64,000 bases of DNA from positions 1 to 64,000 of the forward strand of contig NZ_SMRU01000012.1 of NCBI RefSeq assembly GCF_004354015.1, given 5' to 3'. Positions within the stretch are counted from its first letter, which is position 1; each line of letters opens with the position of its first letter. The notes beneath the pieces were generated by a model, which was not told where the DNA came from, searched no databases, and was given only the letters and a program-made list of their open reading frames with translations. Shown in pieces: positions 32,363-41,284 of this stretch. Both the position numbers and the translations under genes were made by a program. This DNA comes from Arthrobacter terricola (lineage in GTDB: Bacteria; Actinomycetota; Actinomycetes; Actinomycetales; Micrococcaceae).

Positions 32363-33213
32363 CCTGGGAGATAGTCGACGGGAAGCGGGTCCGACTCAAA
32401 TTCTTCGCCCGATCCCAGGCCGACCTTCGCTACAAGGTCTTCGACGACACCGTTCATGTCTCGGCAGAATGACACCATCTTGATGACAGCGAACAGGTCA
32501 TAGAACCACTGCGAGGACTCGCCCGCGTCGAGTTGTTTTGGCATGGACGGGTTATATGGGAAGTGGTTTGGATCAAAGAGCGCTGCCCCGTAAGGATTGA
32601 AGTGAACGGATTGGTTGTTCACGTATGCCTTCAAGGCCCCTGTGTTTCGCACGGTCAGTATGAGCACAGGCATACCTACGTCCTTGTACATGTCTAGGAA
32701 TAGATAATCTTTTGCGGTCTCGACTGGAAACGATAGGCATCCGCCAGGGCTCGCCAAGCCGAGACCCAACTCCACGACAGCAGTCCGCTGCGGCGGTACA
32801 GACGCTATGGCCTTCAATATTGCATCGACAAGACCCTCTTCGGTCACTCCAGCCAGAGTGTTGCGGTCGATCCCCATTTCCGCTTCACGCTCGGCCTTCC
32901 ACTGCAGCAGAGTCTCCGCCGGGTAGGCATCAGGATGCCTAGTGTCGACAAGCTCATGATGAGGTCCACACAGGAGCATCAAGTTGGCGAATGCTCGCCG
33001 TTCGTTATCCGTCATCCCGGGGTCGTATCGAGCCGAACCCTCGTTGGCACCGTAGATGTGAGCGATCTTTGCCTCGGTGAATGCCTCATCGTCGATAAAG
33101 ACGACAACAGGCCTTGGGCAATCAGGAAAGTAACAGGTAGTTCCAGAAAGCGCGAAGAGGCCCTTTACAGTGCCAGAACTATAGTCACGGGGACCGCGGC
33201 TGCTAGAACTCAT
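32335..33213 (-). CDS. HNH nuclease with unknown C-terminal domain, defence-type cargo
   Basis: 292 residues. N-terminal HNH: GLFALSGTTCYFPDC with Cys27 and Cys32, AHIYG with His52, FANLMLLCGPHHELVD with Asn77, Cys82, His85 and His86. This HNH form (FALSGxxCxFPxC ... NLxLLCxxHH) is common as an effector fused to sensor domains in bacterial defence proteins such as the Cap5 family. The C-terminal ~170 residues are mixed alpha/beta and not SAVED by recognition. It is convergent with the PIN gene. Confidence 0.8.
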   Translation of the reverse strand: MSSSSRGPRDYSSGTVKGLFALSGTTCYFPDCPRPVVVFIDDEAFTEAKIAHIYGANEGSARYDPGMTDNERRAFANLMLLCGPHHELVDTRHPDAYPAETLLQWKAEREAEMGIDRNTLAGVTEEGLVDAILKAIASVPPQRTAVVELGLGLASPGGCLSFPVETAKDYLFLDMYKDVGMPVLILTVRNTGALKAYVNNQSVHFNPYGAALFDPNHFPYNPSMPKQLDAGESSQWFYDLFAVIKMVSFCRDMNGVVEDLVAKVGLGSGEEFESDPLPVDYLPGYDPVPSAD

Positions 33214-33491
33214 CTAATGCTCTCCCATAGGGTCAGTGAGAGTTCCAACGAACTCAGGTGCACCGTTTCTCAGGCAACAGTACCAACGTAAGCTAGCTCA
33301 ACACGGCGGAACTCCCGAGAGGAGGCGTGGCGCCGTACGACGTGATCTAAGGGTCTCTCTTCAGTCCGATACAGCATCGCTCCCAGTCGATCAGTTCGGC
33401 CGTCTGAGTGGGTGTCATTGGCGCTGGGGGAGGCCAGCGTGTTCCTCGACGAAGCGAACTCAAGTGAAGGTCTTGCGGATAGGGTTTCACT

Positions 33492-33992
33492 ATGCCGATC
33501 GAACCCACGGAAGATTGCGTCAAGCAGTGGCTTTCTAGCTCAATACATACTGTGTTTCAGGGCCAGCCAAAACTATGGAACTGGAATCTAGGCGAGCCCG
33601 CCCGTGTCGCCGAAATCTTCTTCGATCTGCGTTGCAAGGTACCGCCGCCCTGGAATGTGGACCTGGAGTGGAACAGAGAGGGTCAGCTGGGCGCTACGAA
33701 GAAGCTACCAAATGTCGAGAGCAAGACATACGGAACGCCTGACCTCATCATCCATCGACGTGGTGACTATGGTCGCGAGAACAACTTGCTAGTTGTTGAA
33801 TTCAAGAACAAGTATTCTGCAGAGGCCGAGAAAAAGGACAAGGCCAAGGTTCTCGATTGGATGGACAGGTACGGGTATCAGTTCGGAGCCGTCGTATCGC
33901 TCCGTCGTGCCCGTAGCGGGTCACTGGACCCTCAGTCACTATGGGCAAACTGGGAAACTGGGAAACCAGCCGCCGTCGCATGGCATCCGTAG
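33492..33992 (+). CDS. PD-(D/E)XK restriction-endonuclease-like protein
   Basis: 166 residues. Catalytic pattern ARVAEIFFDL (Glu41), YGTPDLII (Asp84) and LLVVEFKNKY (Glu103, Lys105). The start ATG 33492 gives MPIEPTEDCV. It is the last gene before attR. No methyltransferase is adjacent, so it is not an ordinary type II system. A stand-alone DNA nuclease in defence or element maintenance is possible. The 278-base gap upstream (33214-33491) shows no gene. Confidence 0.75.
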   Translation: MPIEPTEDCVKQWLSSSIHTVFQGQPKLWNWNLGEPARVAEIFFDLRCKVPPPWNVDLEWNREGQLGATKKLPNVESKTYGTPDLIIHRRGDYGRENNLLVVEFKNKYSAEAEKKDKAKVLDWMDRYGYQFGAVVSLRRARSGSLDPQSLWANWETGKPAAVAWHP

Positions 33993-34072
33993 ACTGCGCC
34001 TATGCCGATCATCTCCCGATACCCGCAGTCGACTCGATTGTGGAAATCATCTGGAATGGCCGGTACCCTACC

Positions 34073-34080
34073 GTAGGGTG
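34073..34080 (+). repeat. attR element-side arm
   Basis: GTAGGGTG, the inverted counterpart of CACCCTAC at 9677-9684. It lies 12 bases from the core here and 14 bases on the other side. This places a symmetry centre inside the core and gives a ~51-bp attP in the excised form. Confidence 0.7.
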
Positions 34081-35031
34081 CTAAGTCTTGACAGCCTCGT
34101 CCAGGAATAACACGCCGCGGTGTGCCCGGGATGCCGCACCGGGCCGTGGAAGGCCCGAACCTCCGCCGATGATCGCCGCGGCCGTAGCGCTGTGATGCGG
34201 GTTCTCGAAGGGTGGGCGGCGTAGCAGGTGGACTGAAGCGACCTGGACAGCCGAGAGGGAATGGATCGCGGTGACTTCCATGGCTTCCTGGTCACCCAGG
34301 TCCGGCAAGAGTCCCGGAAGTCGCTCCGCGAGCATCGTTTTGCCCGCCCCGGGCGGACCGCACAGCAGTACGTGGTGTGCTCCGGCAGCAGCCACTTCCA
34401 GGGCCCGCCGGGCATCGTGTTGTCCCGAGACGTCGCACAAGTCCGGGGCAGCGAGGTCAGCGGTGTCGGCGTCGCTGATCGGCTCCTCTTCCACGGGGTC
34501 GTAGTCCAGGGCCAGGTCCTTGGGTTCGGCGCCGAAATCGAAAGCAAGGCGGGCGAGGGTCTTATAGCCGCGGACCACAGCACCGGGAACAAGCCGCGCC
34601 TCGGCGACGTTGGCTTGGGCTACGACGATCTCGTGGTGGCCTGCCCGCACGGCAGCCATCACAGCCGGCAGGATGCCCCGCACAGGCCTGAGCCTGCCGT
34701 CCAAGCCCAGTTCGGACAGGAAGACGGTACCTTCCGTTGAGCGGACATCGCCGGCAGCGCGCAAGACCGCCATAGTGATGGCAAGGTCAAAACCGGAGCC
34801 TCGCTTTGGCAAGGACGCAGGAATGAGGTTTGCCGTAATCTTTCGTCGACTCAAAGGAATTCCCGAGTTTTGCGCTGCCGATCGAATCCGTTCCTTGGCT
34901 TCGTTGAGGGACGCGTCCGGCAATCCGAGGATCACGAAGTTCGGGAGGGTCTGGCCGATGTCCGCCTCTACCTCCACGATATAGCCGTTGAGGCCGAGCA
35001 ACGCCACGGAGTAGCTCCTGCCAACGCCCAT
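34081..35031 (-). pseudogene. comM: comM, 5' fragment (split by the element)
   Basis: The N-terminal 313 codons of ComM/YifB, followed by three element-derived codons and a stop at 34,081. It holds the N-terminal ChlI-like domain (residues 1-170, GLPDASLNEAKERIRSA), Walker A GPPGAGKT at 225-232 and Walker B ending exactly at the junction (GVLFLDEA). The 3' fragment at 9051-9653 completes it. The truncated product would lack sensor residues, the zinc motif and the C-terminal domain, so it is presumed inactive. The start ATG abuts the yraN stop. Confidence 0.92.
34093..34101. repeat. attR core
   Basis: AGCCTCGTC, identical to attL. On the comM strand it reads GACGAGGCT, coding Asp-Glu-Ala of the Walker B motif LFLDEA. 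Confidence 0.85.
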
Positions 35032-35394
35032 CTAGCCCACGCCCTTGAGGTGTTCGAGCGTTGGTTCATCCGTGCCGTCGTCGACGATGCCCACCACGTC
35101 TACCCGCCGCAGCGCAGTACGGAACTCGTGCTCGCGGCACCAGTTCAAGGCCAGGCGATGAAGGCGCGCGAGTTTGGCAGCATCGATGGCTTCGAATGGA
35201 TGCCCGTAGGCCAAGTTCTTCCGGGTCTTGACCTCGGCGATGACCAACGTGTCGCCGTCGAGCGCCACGATATCGATCTCGCCGTCGGAACATCTCCAAT
35301 TGCGGTCCACAATGCGCATTCCTTGGTCTTCAAGGAATCCGACAGCCAATGTTTCACCATGCCGGCCCAACAAGTCTTTGGCTTTCATAACCAC
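35032..35394 (-). CDS. yraN: YraN/UPF0102 family nuclease-fold protein
   Basis: 120 residues of the UPF0102 family, which has a PD-(D/E)XK-like fold: LGRHGETLAVGFLEDQGMRI, DGEIDIVALDGDTLVIAEVKTRK. The Asp of GEIDIVA and Glu/Lys of AEVKTR form the putative site. Function is unknown; the usual neighbours are rnhB upstream and comM downstream, as here. TAG is followed at once by the comM ATG. Confidence 0.88.
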   Translation of the reverse strand: MVMKAKDLLGRHGETLAVGFLEDQGMRIVDRNWRCSDGEIDIVALDGDTLVIAEVKTRKNLAYGHPFEAIDAAKLARLHRLALNWCREHEFRTALRRVDVVGIVDDGTDEPTLEHLKGVG

Positions 35395-35497
35395 CTCCGC
35401 TACTAGCGTGGAGGTTCGGCAGGTCCCATGGCAGGTGTCGGATCGGCTATGTGGAAAACTCCGTCAAACGAACGGTGTGGAGGAGCAGCGGGTAGGG

Positions 35498-35851
35498 CTA
35501 GTTACCCAAATCGCCGAGGTCGCCCAAGTCTCCGAGGTCGCCGTCCTTCGGCAAGGAGAGCTCCTCGTTCCGCGGCAATTCCTCCACGTTGACGTCCTTG
35601 AAGGTAATGACCCTGACGTTCTTCACGAAACGGGCCGAGCGGTACACGTCCCAGACCCAGGCGTCCTGGAGAGTCAGGTCGAAGTAGACCTCGCCGTCCG
35701 CGCTGCGGGCTTGCAAGTCAACGTGGTTCGCCAAGTAGAACCGGCGTTCGGTCTCGACAACGTAGCTGAATAATCCGACGACGTCGCGGTATTCGCGGTA
35801 GAGCTGCAACTCCATGTCGGTTTCATAGTTCTCAAGATCCTCGGCACTCAT
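35498..35851 (-). CDS. DUF2469 family protein
   Basis: 117 residues from ATG 35851 (MSAEDLENYETDMELQLYRE), the standard start of this actinobacterial family; the frame reaches 35869. Central sequence RRFYLANHVDLQARSADGEV and WVWDVYRSARFVKNVRVITF. The C-terminus has a small repeat GDLGDLGDLGDLGN, unusual but short. Function unknown. It sits between rnhB and yraN in the same direction. Confidence 0.85.
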   Translation of the reverse strand: MSAEDLENYETDMELQLYREYRDVVGLFSYVVETERRFYLANHVDLQARSADGEVYFDLTLQDAWVWDVYRSARFVKNVRVITFKDVNVEELPRNEELSLPKDGDLGDLGDLGDLGN

Positions 35852-35932
35852 AGTTCCATCTTGCACCATGGAGCGGTTGAGTGCCGCCAGCTCCCCCTTG
35901 CGGGACAGGCCATGACGGGAACCAATCAGAAG

Positions 35933-36628
35933 CTAAATCAGGTTCCAGCTGGTCCGGTGGTATGGGGTCGGGCCGGCCAGGCGGAGCGCATCGCGGTGCG
36001 AGGCGGTTGCGTAGCCTTTGTTCTCGTTCCAGGCGAAACCCGGGTACTCGGAATGAAGTTCGACCATAATGCGGTCCCTGGCCACTTTGGCGAGGACGCT
36101 CGCAGCTGCGACGCTGAGGCAGCTCATGTCGGCTTTGACCCGGGTATGTACGGGCGCCTCGCATGCCGGCACGGCTGGCTCAGCATCGAACAGGGAGCCT
36201 TGGCTCGGCACCGAGAGCCAATTGTGGCTCCCATCGAGCAATACGACGTCCGGACGCACACCACCGGCAAGAATTTCGAACCATGCCCGTGTCCCTGCAA
36301 GTCGGAGGGCCCCGATAATCCCGAGCGTATCGATCTCCGCAGAGCTCGCATGGCCCACGGCGGAAGCTAGGGCCCATTCCCGGACCAGGGGTTCCAGCCG
36401 CTCCCGGTCGTCGGGCTTGAGCAACTTGCTGTCGCGGACGTCGGCGAGCAATCCATGGTCTTGGAGGTCTACGACCACAATTCCCACCGACACGGGTCCC
36501 GCGAGGGCCCCGCGACCCACTTCGTCCACGCCCGCGAGCAGCCTGACGCCCGGGGCGAGGAAACCCCGTTCGACGTCGAGGGTGGGAAAGCCCGGAACCT
36601 TTCGGATCCGTGCGGCGACGGAGGCCAC
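35933..36628 (-). CDS. rnhB: ribonuclease HII
   Basis: 231 residues. [17 protein letters not shown] contains the catalytic Asp35-Glu36 pair, and the later DSKLL and [13 protein letters not shown] carry the other conserved residues (Asp). The enzyme removes ribonucleotides from RNA-DNA hybrids. GTG 36628 overlaps the lepB stop TAG, indicating coupling. Confidence 0.93.
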   Translation of the reverse strand: MASVAARIRKVPGFPTLDVERGFLAPGVRLLAGVDEVGRGALAGPVSVGIVVVDLQDHGLLADVRDSKLLKPDDRERLEPLVREWALASAVGHASSAEIDTLGIIGALRLAGTRAWFEILAGGVRPDVVLLDGSHNWLSVPSQGSLFDAEPAVPACEAPVHTRVKADMSCLSVAAASVLAKVARDRIMVELHSEYPGFAWNENKGYATASHRDALRLAGPTPYHRTSWNLI

Positions 36629-37524
36629 TATTTGCTCGCTGGAGCCGTAGGCGAGGACGTGTTTTGGGGAGACGGCGCAGGAACGTTGCGGAAGACGTCG
36701 GAATGGTTGTCGATGATCTGCCAGCGGTTGATCGGCCAGGCGATAACCGTGGCCTTGCCCTCGACGTCGGAGATGTTGATGAATCCGCCGTTGACCGTCG
36801 TATGTTCGCGCGAGTCCGCCGAGTTGTTGCGGTTATCTCCCATAACCCAGATTTTCCCTTGCGGGACCACTACATCAAAGGGTTTGGCCTCGGGGACTTG
36901 GGCTGGATTGATGTAGGTTTCGTTGAGGACGGTTCCGTTGATGCTTACTCTCGCCGAACTGTCACAGCACGTCACATGGTCGCCCGGGAGTCCGATGACC
37001 CGCTTGACGAGGTGCTGGTTGGTCTCGTCGGGAAGCAAGCCGACGAAGACCAGGGCGTCCTGGACCCACGTGAACGGGCCCGGCGTCGCCTTTTGAGTCG
37101 GCGGCAGCCAACCCTGAGAATCCTTAAAGACCACGACGTCTCCGTGCTGCAGCGCAAACGGCTGCGGCACCAGGAGGTTGACGAAAATCCGGTCGTTCAC
37201 GTCGAGCGTGTTGACCATGGATTCGGAGGGAATGTAAAACGCGCGGAACAGGAATGTCTTGATCAAGAACGACAACACCACGGCAATGACAACCACCGTG
37301 GCAATTTCCCGGAGCCAGCTGAGGAAAGGGCTGCCTTGGGCGGCAGTCTCCTTGCCCGGGGCGGCTCCGCGCCGGGCGGCACGCCGGGAAAGTGGAGGGG
37401 CCGGTTCCGTCCGGCCGGGAACGTCGTCGGGATCGGCCTCGCTACCGGGAACAGACTGCGCGCCGCCCAGGAGCTCGGCCTCGTCTTCGTGCCGTTCTGG
37501 CTTCCCGGGAGTTATGTCCGGCAT
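36628..37524 (-). CDS. lepB: signal peptidase I (copy 1)
   Basis: 298 residues. A long polar, Pro/Gly-rich N-terminal cytoplasmic region (about 1-68), a transmembrane helix (about 71-92), then the catalytic outer domain with Ser102 in IPSESM and Lys174 in [11 protein letters not shown]. It cuts signal peptides from exported proteins. Cys pair in HVTCC follows the Lys motif, also present in copy 2. It ends overlapping rnhB. Confidence 0.92.
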   Translation of the reverse strand: MPDITPGKPERHEDEAELLGGAQSVPGSEADPDDVPGRTEPAPPLSRRAARRGAAPGKETAAQGSPFLSWLREIATVVVIAVVLSFLIKTFLFRAFYIPSESMVNTLDVNDRIFVNLLVPQPFALQHGDVVVFKDSQGWLPPTQKATPGPFTWVQDALVFVGLLPDETNQHLVKRVIGLPGDHVTCCDSSARVSINGTVLNETYINPAQVPEAKPFDVVVPQGKIWVMGDNRNNSADSREHTTVNGGFINISDVEGKATVIAWPINRWQIIDNHSDVFRNVPAPSPQNTSSPTAPASK

Positions 37525-38199
37525 CTACTGTCCGTTCTTCGAAGGTGTGGCCTGCGCGGGGCGCGGCAGTGCTGCAAATCTATCAAGCGGCCAGAGGATC
37601 TGGACCGGACGCCCGATGACACGCTCCAGCGGCACCATTCCTCCGCCCGGCGCGCCTAGGAGGCTACGCGAGTCCGCGGACCGTGAACGATGGTCCCCCA
37701 TTAGCCACAACCTGTCCTGCGGCACGATGACATCGAATTTCTCCTCGCTCGGTGTGTCCCCCGGATAAAGATAGGGTTCCTCAAGCGGCTGTCCGTTGAC
37801 TGTGAGCTTACCGCCGGCCCCGCAACATACAACGTGGTCGCCGGGGAGCCCGATGACGCGTTTGACATACGTCGTGTCGCTGCCGGTCAGGCCGAGCCAG
37901 TGCCCGATTGCACCGACTGCATCAGCGAGCGGTCCCTTGCCGCTGTTCAATGGAGCAAAAGTGCCCCTGCCGTCGAAGACCACGATGTCTCCGCGGCGGA
38001 TGGGGTCGGCGGCGAAGTCCGTCCGCGAGACGAGGATTCGGTCTCCCGTGCCCAGGAGCGGCTCCATGGATTCCGAGGGAATGAAATAGACGTCGAGCCA
38101 AAGGGACCGGACAAGTCCGCTGATGGCCACCGCGAGGACCAAAGCGAGCAAAACAAAACGCCAGCCCCGTTTCCGGGGCTGGCGTTCTGCGTGGTCCAT
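37525..38199 (-). CDS. lepB: signal peptidase I (copy 2)
   Basis: 224 residues from ATG 38199 (AGGAAAC upstream); the frame is open to 38247. Short N-terminus, one transmembrane helix (about 12-34), Ser44 in IPSESM and Lys113 in [11 protein letters not shown]. It is a complete second enzyme one base upstream of copy 1. Tandem type I signal peptidases are known in actinobacteria and may divide substrates. Confidence 0.92.
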   Translation of the reverse strand: MDHAERQPRKRGWRFVLLALVLAVAISGLVRSLWLDVYFIPSESMEPLLGTGDRILVSRTDFAADPIRRGDIVVFDGRGTFAPLNSGKGPLADAVGAIGHWLGLTGSDTTYVKRVIGLPGDHVVCCGAGGKLTVNGQPLEEPYLYPGDTPSEEKFDVIVPQDRLWLMGDHRSRSADSRSLLGAPGGGMVPLERVIGRPVQILWPLDRFAALPRPAQATPSKNGQ

Positions 38200-38277
38200 G
38201 ATTCGTTTCCTATTGCGTTGCGGATTTCTCCGGCACGGGCCGGTCACGAATCCAGAATCCGCTGGCGGTCGCTAGAC

Positions 38278-38637
38278 CTACTTGGCAGCGGTGAAGTCGC
38301 GCTTTTCCTTGATCTTCGCAGCCTTACCGCGCAGTGCACGCATGTAGTAAAGCTTGGCGCGGCGGACGTCACCCTTGGTGACGACCTCGATCTTTTCGAT
38401 GATCGGGGAGTGTACCGGGAAGGTACGCTCGACGCCGACACCGAAGGAAACCTTGCGGACGGTGAAGGTTTCGCGGACGCCATCGCCCTGGCGGCCAAGG
38501 ACGAAGCCCTGGAAGACCTGGACACGGGTGTTCTTGCCTTCGATGATGTTCACGTGAACCTTGATGGTGTCACCCGCGCGGAACACGGGAACATCGGTGC
38601 GCAGCGAAGCTGCATCTACGCTATCGAGGATATGCAT
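38278..38637 (-). CDS. rplS: 50S ribosomal protein L19
   Basis: 119 residues from ATG 38637 (AGGAG seven bases upstream; [13 protein letters not shown]). The L19 signature is present: [20 protein letters not shown] and [20 protein letters not shown]. The 285-base gap to trmD holds no gene I can support; it probably contains a promoter and leader for rplS. Confidence 0.96.
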   Translation of the reverse strand: MHILDSVDAASLRTDVPVFRAGDTIKVHVNIIEGKNTRVQVFQGFVLGRQGDGVRETFTVRKVSFGVGVERTFPVHSPIIEKIEVVTKGDVRRAKLYYMRALRGKAAKIKEKRDFTAAK

Positions 38638-38922
38638 TAATCCACTCCTGGTGAACGCCACAGGTCATCCACTTTGGGTCACGGCGGGCAAGCCCGGGGC
38701 GCAAGGCCATCCGGAAATAACCGCCGAAGATTCAAAGCCCGATCCCACCGCTGTTTGATGGTTCCGGGTTGTCATGCTGTTGGTGTCGCTCCCCCTGTGG
38801 CAGGCGCGAACCCAGTAGACACAAGGGTTAATTCTGCCACACCTCGAAAGTTCCGGCCAATCCCGCGCGCGGGGCGCCCGTTGCGGCGGCACATCAGGGG
38901 AAAGTGCCCGACGGCGGCGGGC

Positions 38923-39741
38923 TCAGTCCGCGGATCCGGCCTCCGGGCGGAGGCGCAGCCGGCCGTCAACGACGTCGTACCCCAGTTCCCCGAAAGCTGC
39001 CTTGTCCGCCCGGGTAAGCCCACCGGCGTCGAACTCTGCCAGCAAGTCGGGACGGCGCGCCGCGGTGCGGCGGAACTGCTCATGGCGGCGCCACTGCGCG
39101 ATCTTGCCATGGTTGCCGCTCAAGAGGATGGCCGGGACTTCGCGGTCGCGCCACGACGATGGCTTTGTGTACACCGGATACTCCAGCAAGCCGTCCGAGT
39201 GGGACTCCTCCACGAGCGACTCGGGGTTGCCTACGACGCCGGGAAGCAACCGCCCGATGGCCTCAACCATTGCCAGGACGGCAACTTCTCCGCCGTTGAG
39301 GACGTAATCTCCCAAGCTCATGGGCCGAACGGTGAAATGGCCGGCCGCCCACTCGATGACGCGTTCGTCGATCCCCTCGTACCGCCCGCAGGCAAAAACG
39401 AGTTGTTCCTCATCAGCCAACTCGTAGGCGAGGGCCTGGTTGAAGCGCTCCCCCGCCGGTGACGGGACGATCAGGACAGGTTTCTTCGCAGCCCCGTCTT
39501 CAGGGGTCATCCCGCTCTTCGCGATGGATTCCAAAGCCTGGGCCCACGGCTCGGGCTTCATCACCATGCCGGCGCCGCCGCCATACGGGGTATCGTCCAC
39601 AGTTCGGTGCTTGTCCGTGGTGAAGGTCCGCAGGTCGTGGACATTCAATTCCAGGAGGCCGTCCTGCCGGGCTTTCCCTATGAGCGAAAGCTCAAGCGGG
39701 GCCAGGTATTCGGGAAAGATGCTGACGACGTCGATGCGCAT
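38923..39741 (-). CDS. trmD: tRNA (guanine37-N1)-methyltransferase
   Basis: 272 residues. SPOUT knot motifs: [29 protein letters not shown], and [14 protein letters not shown]. It methylates G37 next to the anticodon using S-adenosylmethionine. ATG 39741 directly follows the rimM stop. Confidence 0.95.
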   Translation of the reverse strand: MRIDVVSIFPEYLAPLELSLIGKARQDGLLELNVHDLRTFTTDKHRTVDDTPYGGGAGMVMKPEPWAQALESIAKSGMTPEDGAAKKPVLIVPSPAGERFNQALAYELADEEQLVFACGRYEGIDERVIEWAAGHFTVRPMSLGDYVLNGGEVAVLAMVEAIGRLLPGVVGNPESLVEESHSDGLLEYPVYTKPSSWRDREVPAILLSGNHGKIAQWRRHEQFRRTAARRPDLLAEFDAGGLTRADKAAFGELGYDVVDGRLRLRPEAGSAD

Positions 39742-40287
39742 CTAATCCCCGTTCGAGGAGCCGGCGCCTTCGGCGTCGTCGGCGTTCAGCTCAAAGAGGC
39801 CGGCCGGCGGGGTGAGGAGGACGTAGCCTTCTTCGAGGTTGACCTCGGGGACGATCTCTTCGACAAACGGCACAAGGATCTCGCGGCCCGCCGCGTCTTC
39901 GATGACCAGGAGGTCCTGCACGGGCATCGTGTTAAGCGCGGCTACTTTGCCCACAGTCTGCGAGCCGACGCGCGCGTCGAGTCCGAGCAGTTCGTGTTCG
40001 TACCAGCCTTCGTCGTCGTCCTCGTCAAGCTCCTCGGTCTCGATGAACAGCTTCGCGCCGCGGAGCTCCTCGGCTTGGTTGCGTGTGGCGACTTCTTCGA
40101 AGCCGAGCAACAGGATGTCCTTGTTCCAGCGGGCGCTCTTGATGGTCAAAGGCCCGGCTTTTGCCGGTTCCACCACGAATTCGGTTCCCCGGACGAATCG
40201 CTCGTCGGGAGCGTCGGTGAGCACCTGGACGGTAACTTCGCCACGGATTCCGTGGGGTTTGCCGATTCGGGCAACCTGGACCTGCAT
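39742..40287 (-). CDS. rimM: ribosome maturation factor RimM
   Basis: 181 residues from ATG 40287 (AGAGGAA upstream), MQVQVARIGKPHGIRGEV being the RimM start; the frame is open to 40368. It has the N-terminal RimM barrel and the PRC-like C-terminal barrel (ELLGLDARVGSQTVGKVAAL). It assists 30S head assembly. Usual order khpA-rimM-trmD. Confidence 0.94.
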   Translation of the reverse strand: MQVQVARIGKPHGIRGEVTVQVLTDAPDERFVRGTEFVVEPAKAGPLTIKSARWNKDILLLGFEEVATRNQAEELRGAKLFIETEELDEDDDEGWYEHELLGLDARVGSQTVGKVAALNTMPVQDLLVIEDAAGREILVPFVEEIVPEVNLEEGYVLLTPPAGLFELNADDAEGAGSSNGD

Positions 40288-40430
40288 GGGATTCCTCTGA
40301 TTTCTCGCTGGGCCGGGGACGGGCAAGGCCGGACCTGGCTGCAAAACAGTCCGGCGCTCGTAAAACAATCCGGCCCCTCCACCGACGTGCGGTGAAGGGG
40401 CCGGACCTAAGACAAGTACTGCTGAGCGCG

Positions 40431-40673
40431 TTACCGGCGGCGGTCGGTGTCGACGACGTCGACCCTGACCTGTTCGCCGCCCGCCAGGGCCGCAATCACG
40501 GTGCGCAATGCGCGCGCGGTGCGTCCTTGGCGACCGATCACCCGTCCGAGGTCGTCCTGGTGAACGCGCACCTCGAGGGACTCCCCACGGCGGTTGTTCT
40601 TGGCAGTGACCTTGACGTCCTCGGGGCTGTCAACGATCCCACGGACCAGGTGTTCGAGCGCTTCTGCCAGCAA
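40431..40673 (-). CDS. khpA: KH-domain RNA-binding protein (KhpA/YlqC)
   Basis: 80 residues from TTG 40673 (LAEALEHLVRGIVDSPEDV), one base after the rpsP stop TAG. The KH motif is GRVIGRQGRTARALRTVI. The family pairs with KhpB and binds small RNAs and mRNAs. The frame is open further, but the upstream part overlaps rpsP in another frame. Confidence 0.9.
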   Translation of the reverse strand: MLAEALEHLVRGIVDSPEDVKVTAKNNRRGESLEVRVHQDDLGRVIGRQGRTARALRTVIAALAGGEQVRVDVVDTDRRR

Positions 40674-40674
40674 T

Positions 40675-41091
40675 CTACTCAGCCTCGGTGGTCTCTGCTT
40701 CTGCAGCTTCCTCGGAAGCCTCAGCCTGCTTGGCCTTCTTGGTGATGGCTTCCGGGATGATGACGGAACCCTTCTCCGGTGCAACGAAAGCAGGCTTCGC
40801 GACCTTGGTCTTCAGCGTGCCTTCCTGGCCCGGGAGGCCCTTGAACTTCTGCCAGTCACCGGTGATCTTGAGGATCGCGGCAACCTGCTCGGTCGGCTGC
40901 GCGCCGACGGACAGCCAGTACTGGGCACGCTCGGAGGCAACCTCGATGTACGAGGGCTCCTCGGTGGGGTGGTACTTGCCGATCTCTTCGATTGCACGGC
41001 CATCGCGCTTGGCGCGGGAGTCCATGACGACGATGCGGTAGTACGGTGCGCGCATCTTACCGAAGCGCTTGAGGCGAATCTTTACGGCCAC
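40675..41091 (-). CDS. rpsP: 30S ribosomal protein S16
   Basis: 138 residues from GTG 41091 ([20 protein letters not shown]). GTG 41103 is an alternative, but AGGAG abuts it, while it is 11 bases from 41091. The C-terminal Ala/Glu-rich tail ([16 protein letters not shown]) is typical of actinobacterial S16. It heads the operon rpsP-khpA-rimM-trmD. Confidence 0.95.
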   Translation of the reverse strand: MAVKIRLKRFGKMRAPYYRIVVMDSRAKRDGRAIEEIGKYHPTEEPSYIEVASERAQYWLSVGAQPTEQVAAILKITGDWQKFKGLPGQEGTLKTKVAKPAFVAPEKGSVIIPEAITKKAKQAEASEEAAEAETTEAE

Positions 41092-41284
41092 TTTTGTGGT
41101 CACTCCTGTTTCTGAAACGGGGTTGAACCCGTCGTTCTGCTCCCGTGGGGCGGGCCATACTTGAGGGTTCCAAGGACAAGATGCACCCACGGAGAGAGGG
41201 GCCGCGAGGATCAAGTACCTGTCCATTGTGCCAGATGGCGAACAGTATTTCGAACCGCGGCCGGCCAGGCGGGTCGGGCGGCGG

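Larger units (their letters stand above)
9654..34101. mobile_element. 24.4-kb integrative element inserted in comM
   Basis: The boundaries are the two copies of AGCCTCGTC (9654-9662 and 34093-34101). On either side lie the two halves of comM in the same orientation, and joining them at the core restores an uninterrupted frame. Contents: a large serine integrase next to attL, a coupling ATPase with small membrane proteins, a Rad52-type annealing protein, many overlapping small genes, an ArdC-like protein, and three nuclease-type genes near attR. It lacks recognisable relaxase, VirB4, replication initiator and phage structural genes. It is therefore best described as an integrative and possibly mobilisable element; how it moves between cells is unknown. 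Base composition looks less GC-rich than the flanks. Confidence 0.9.

Noticed and set aside
33214..33491. Frames of 100 or more codons between the HNH and PD-(D/E)XK genes
   Set aside because: Arg/Pro-rich translations, no ribosome site, and overlap with the better-supported gene at 33492.
9654..34101. Prophage
   Set aside because: No capsid, portal, terminase, tail or lysis gene was recognised; the content fits an integrative/mobilisable element better.
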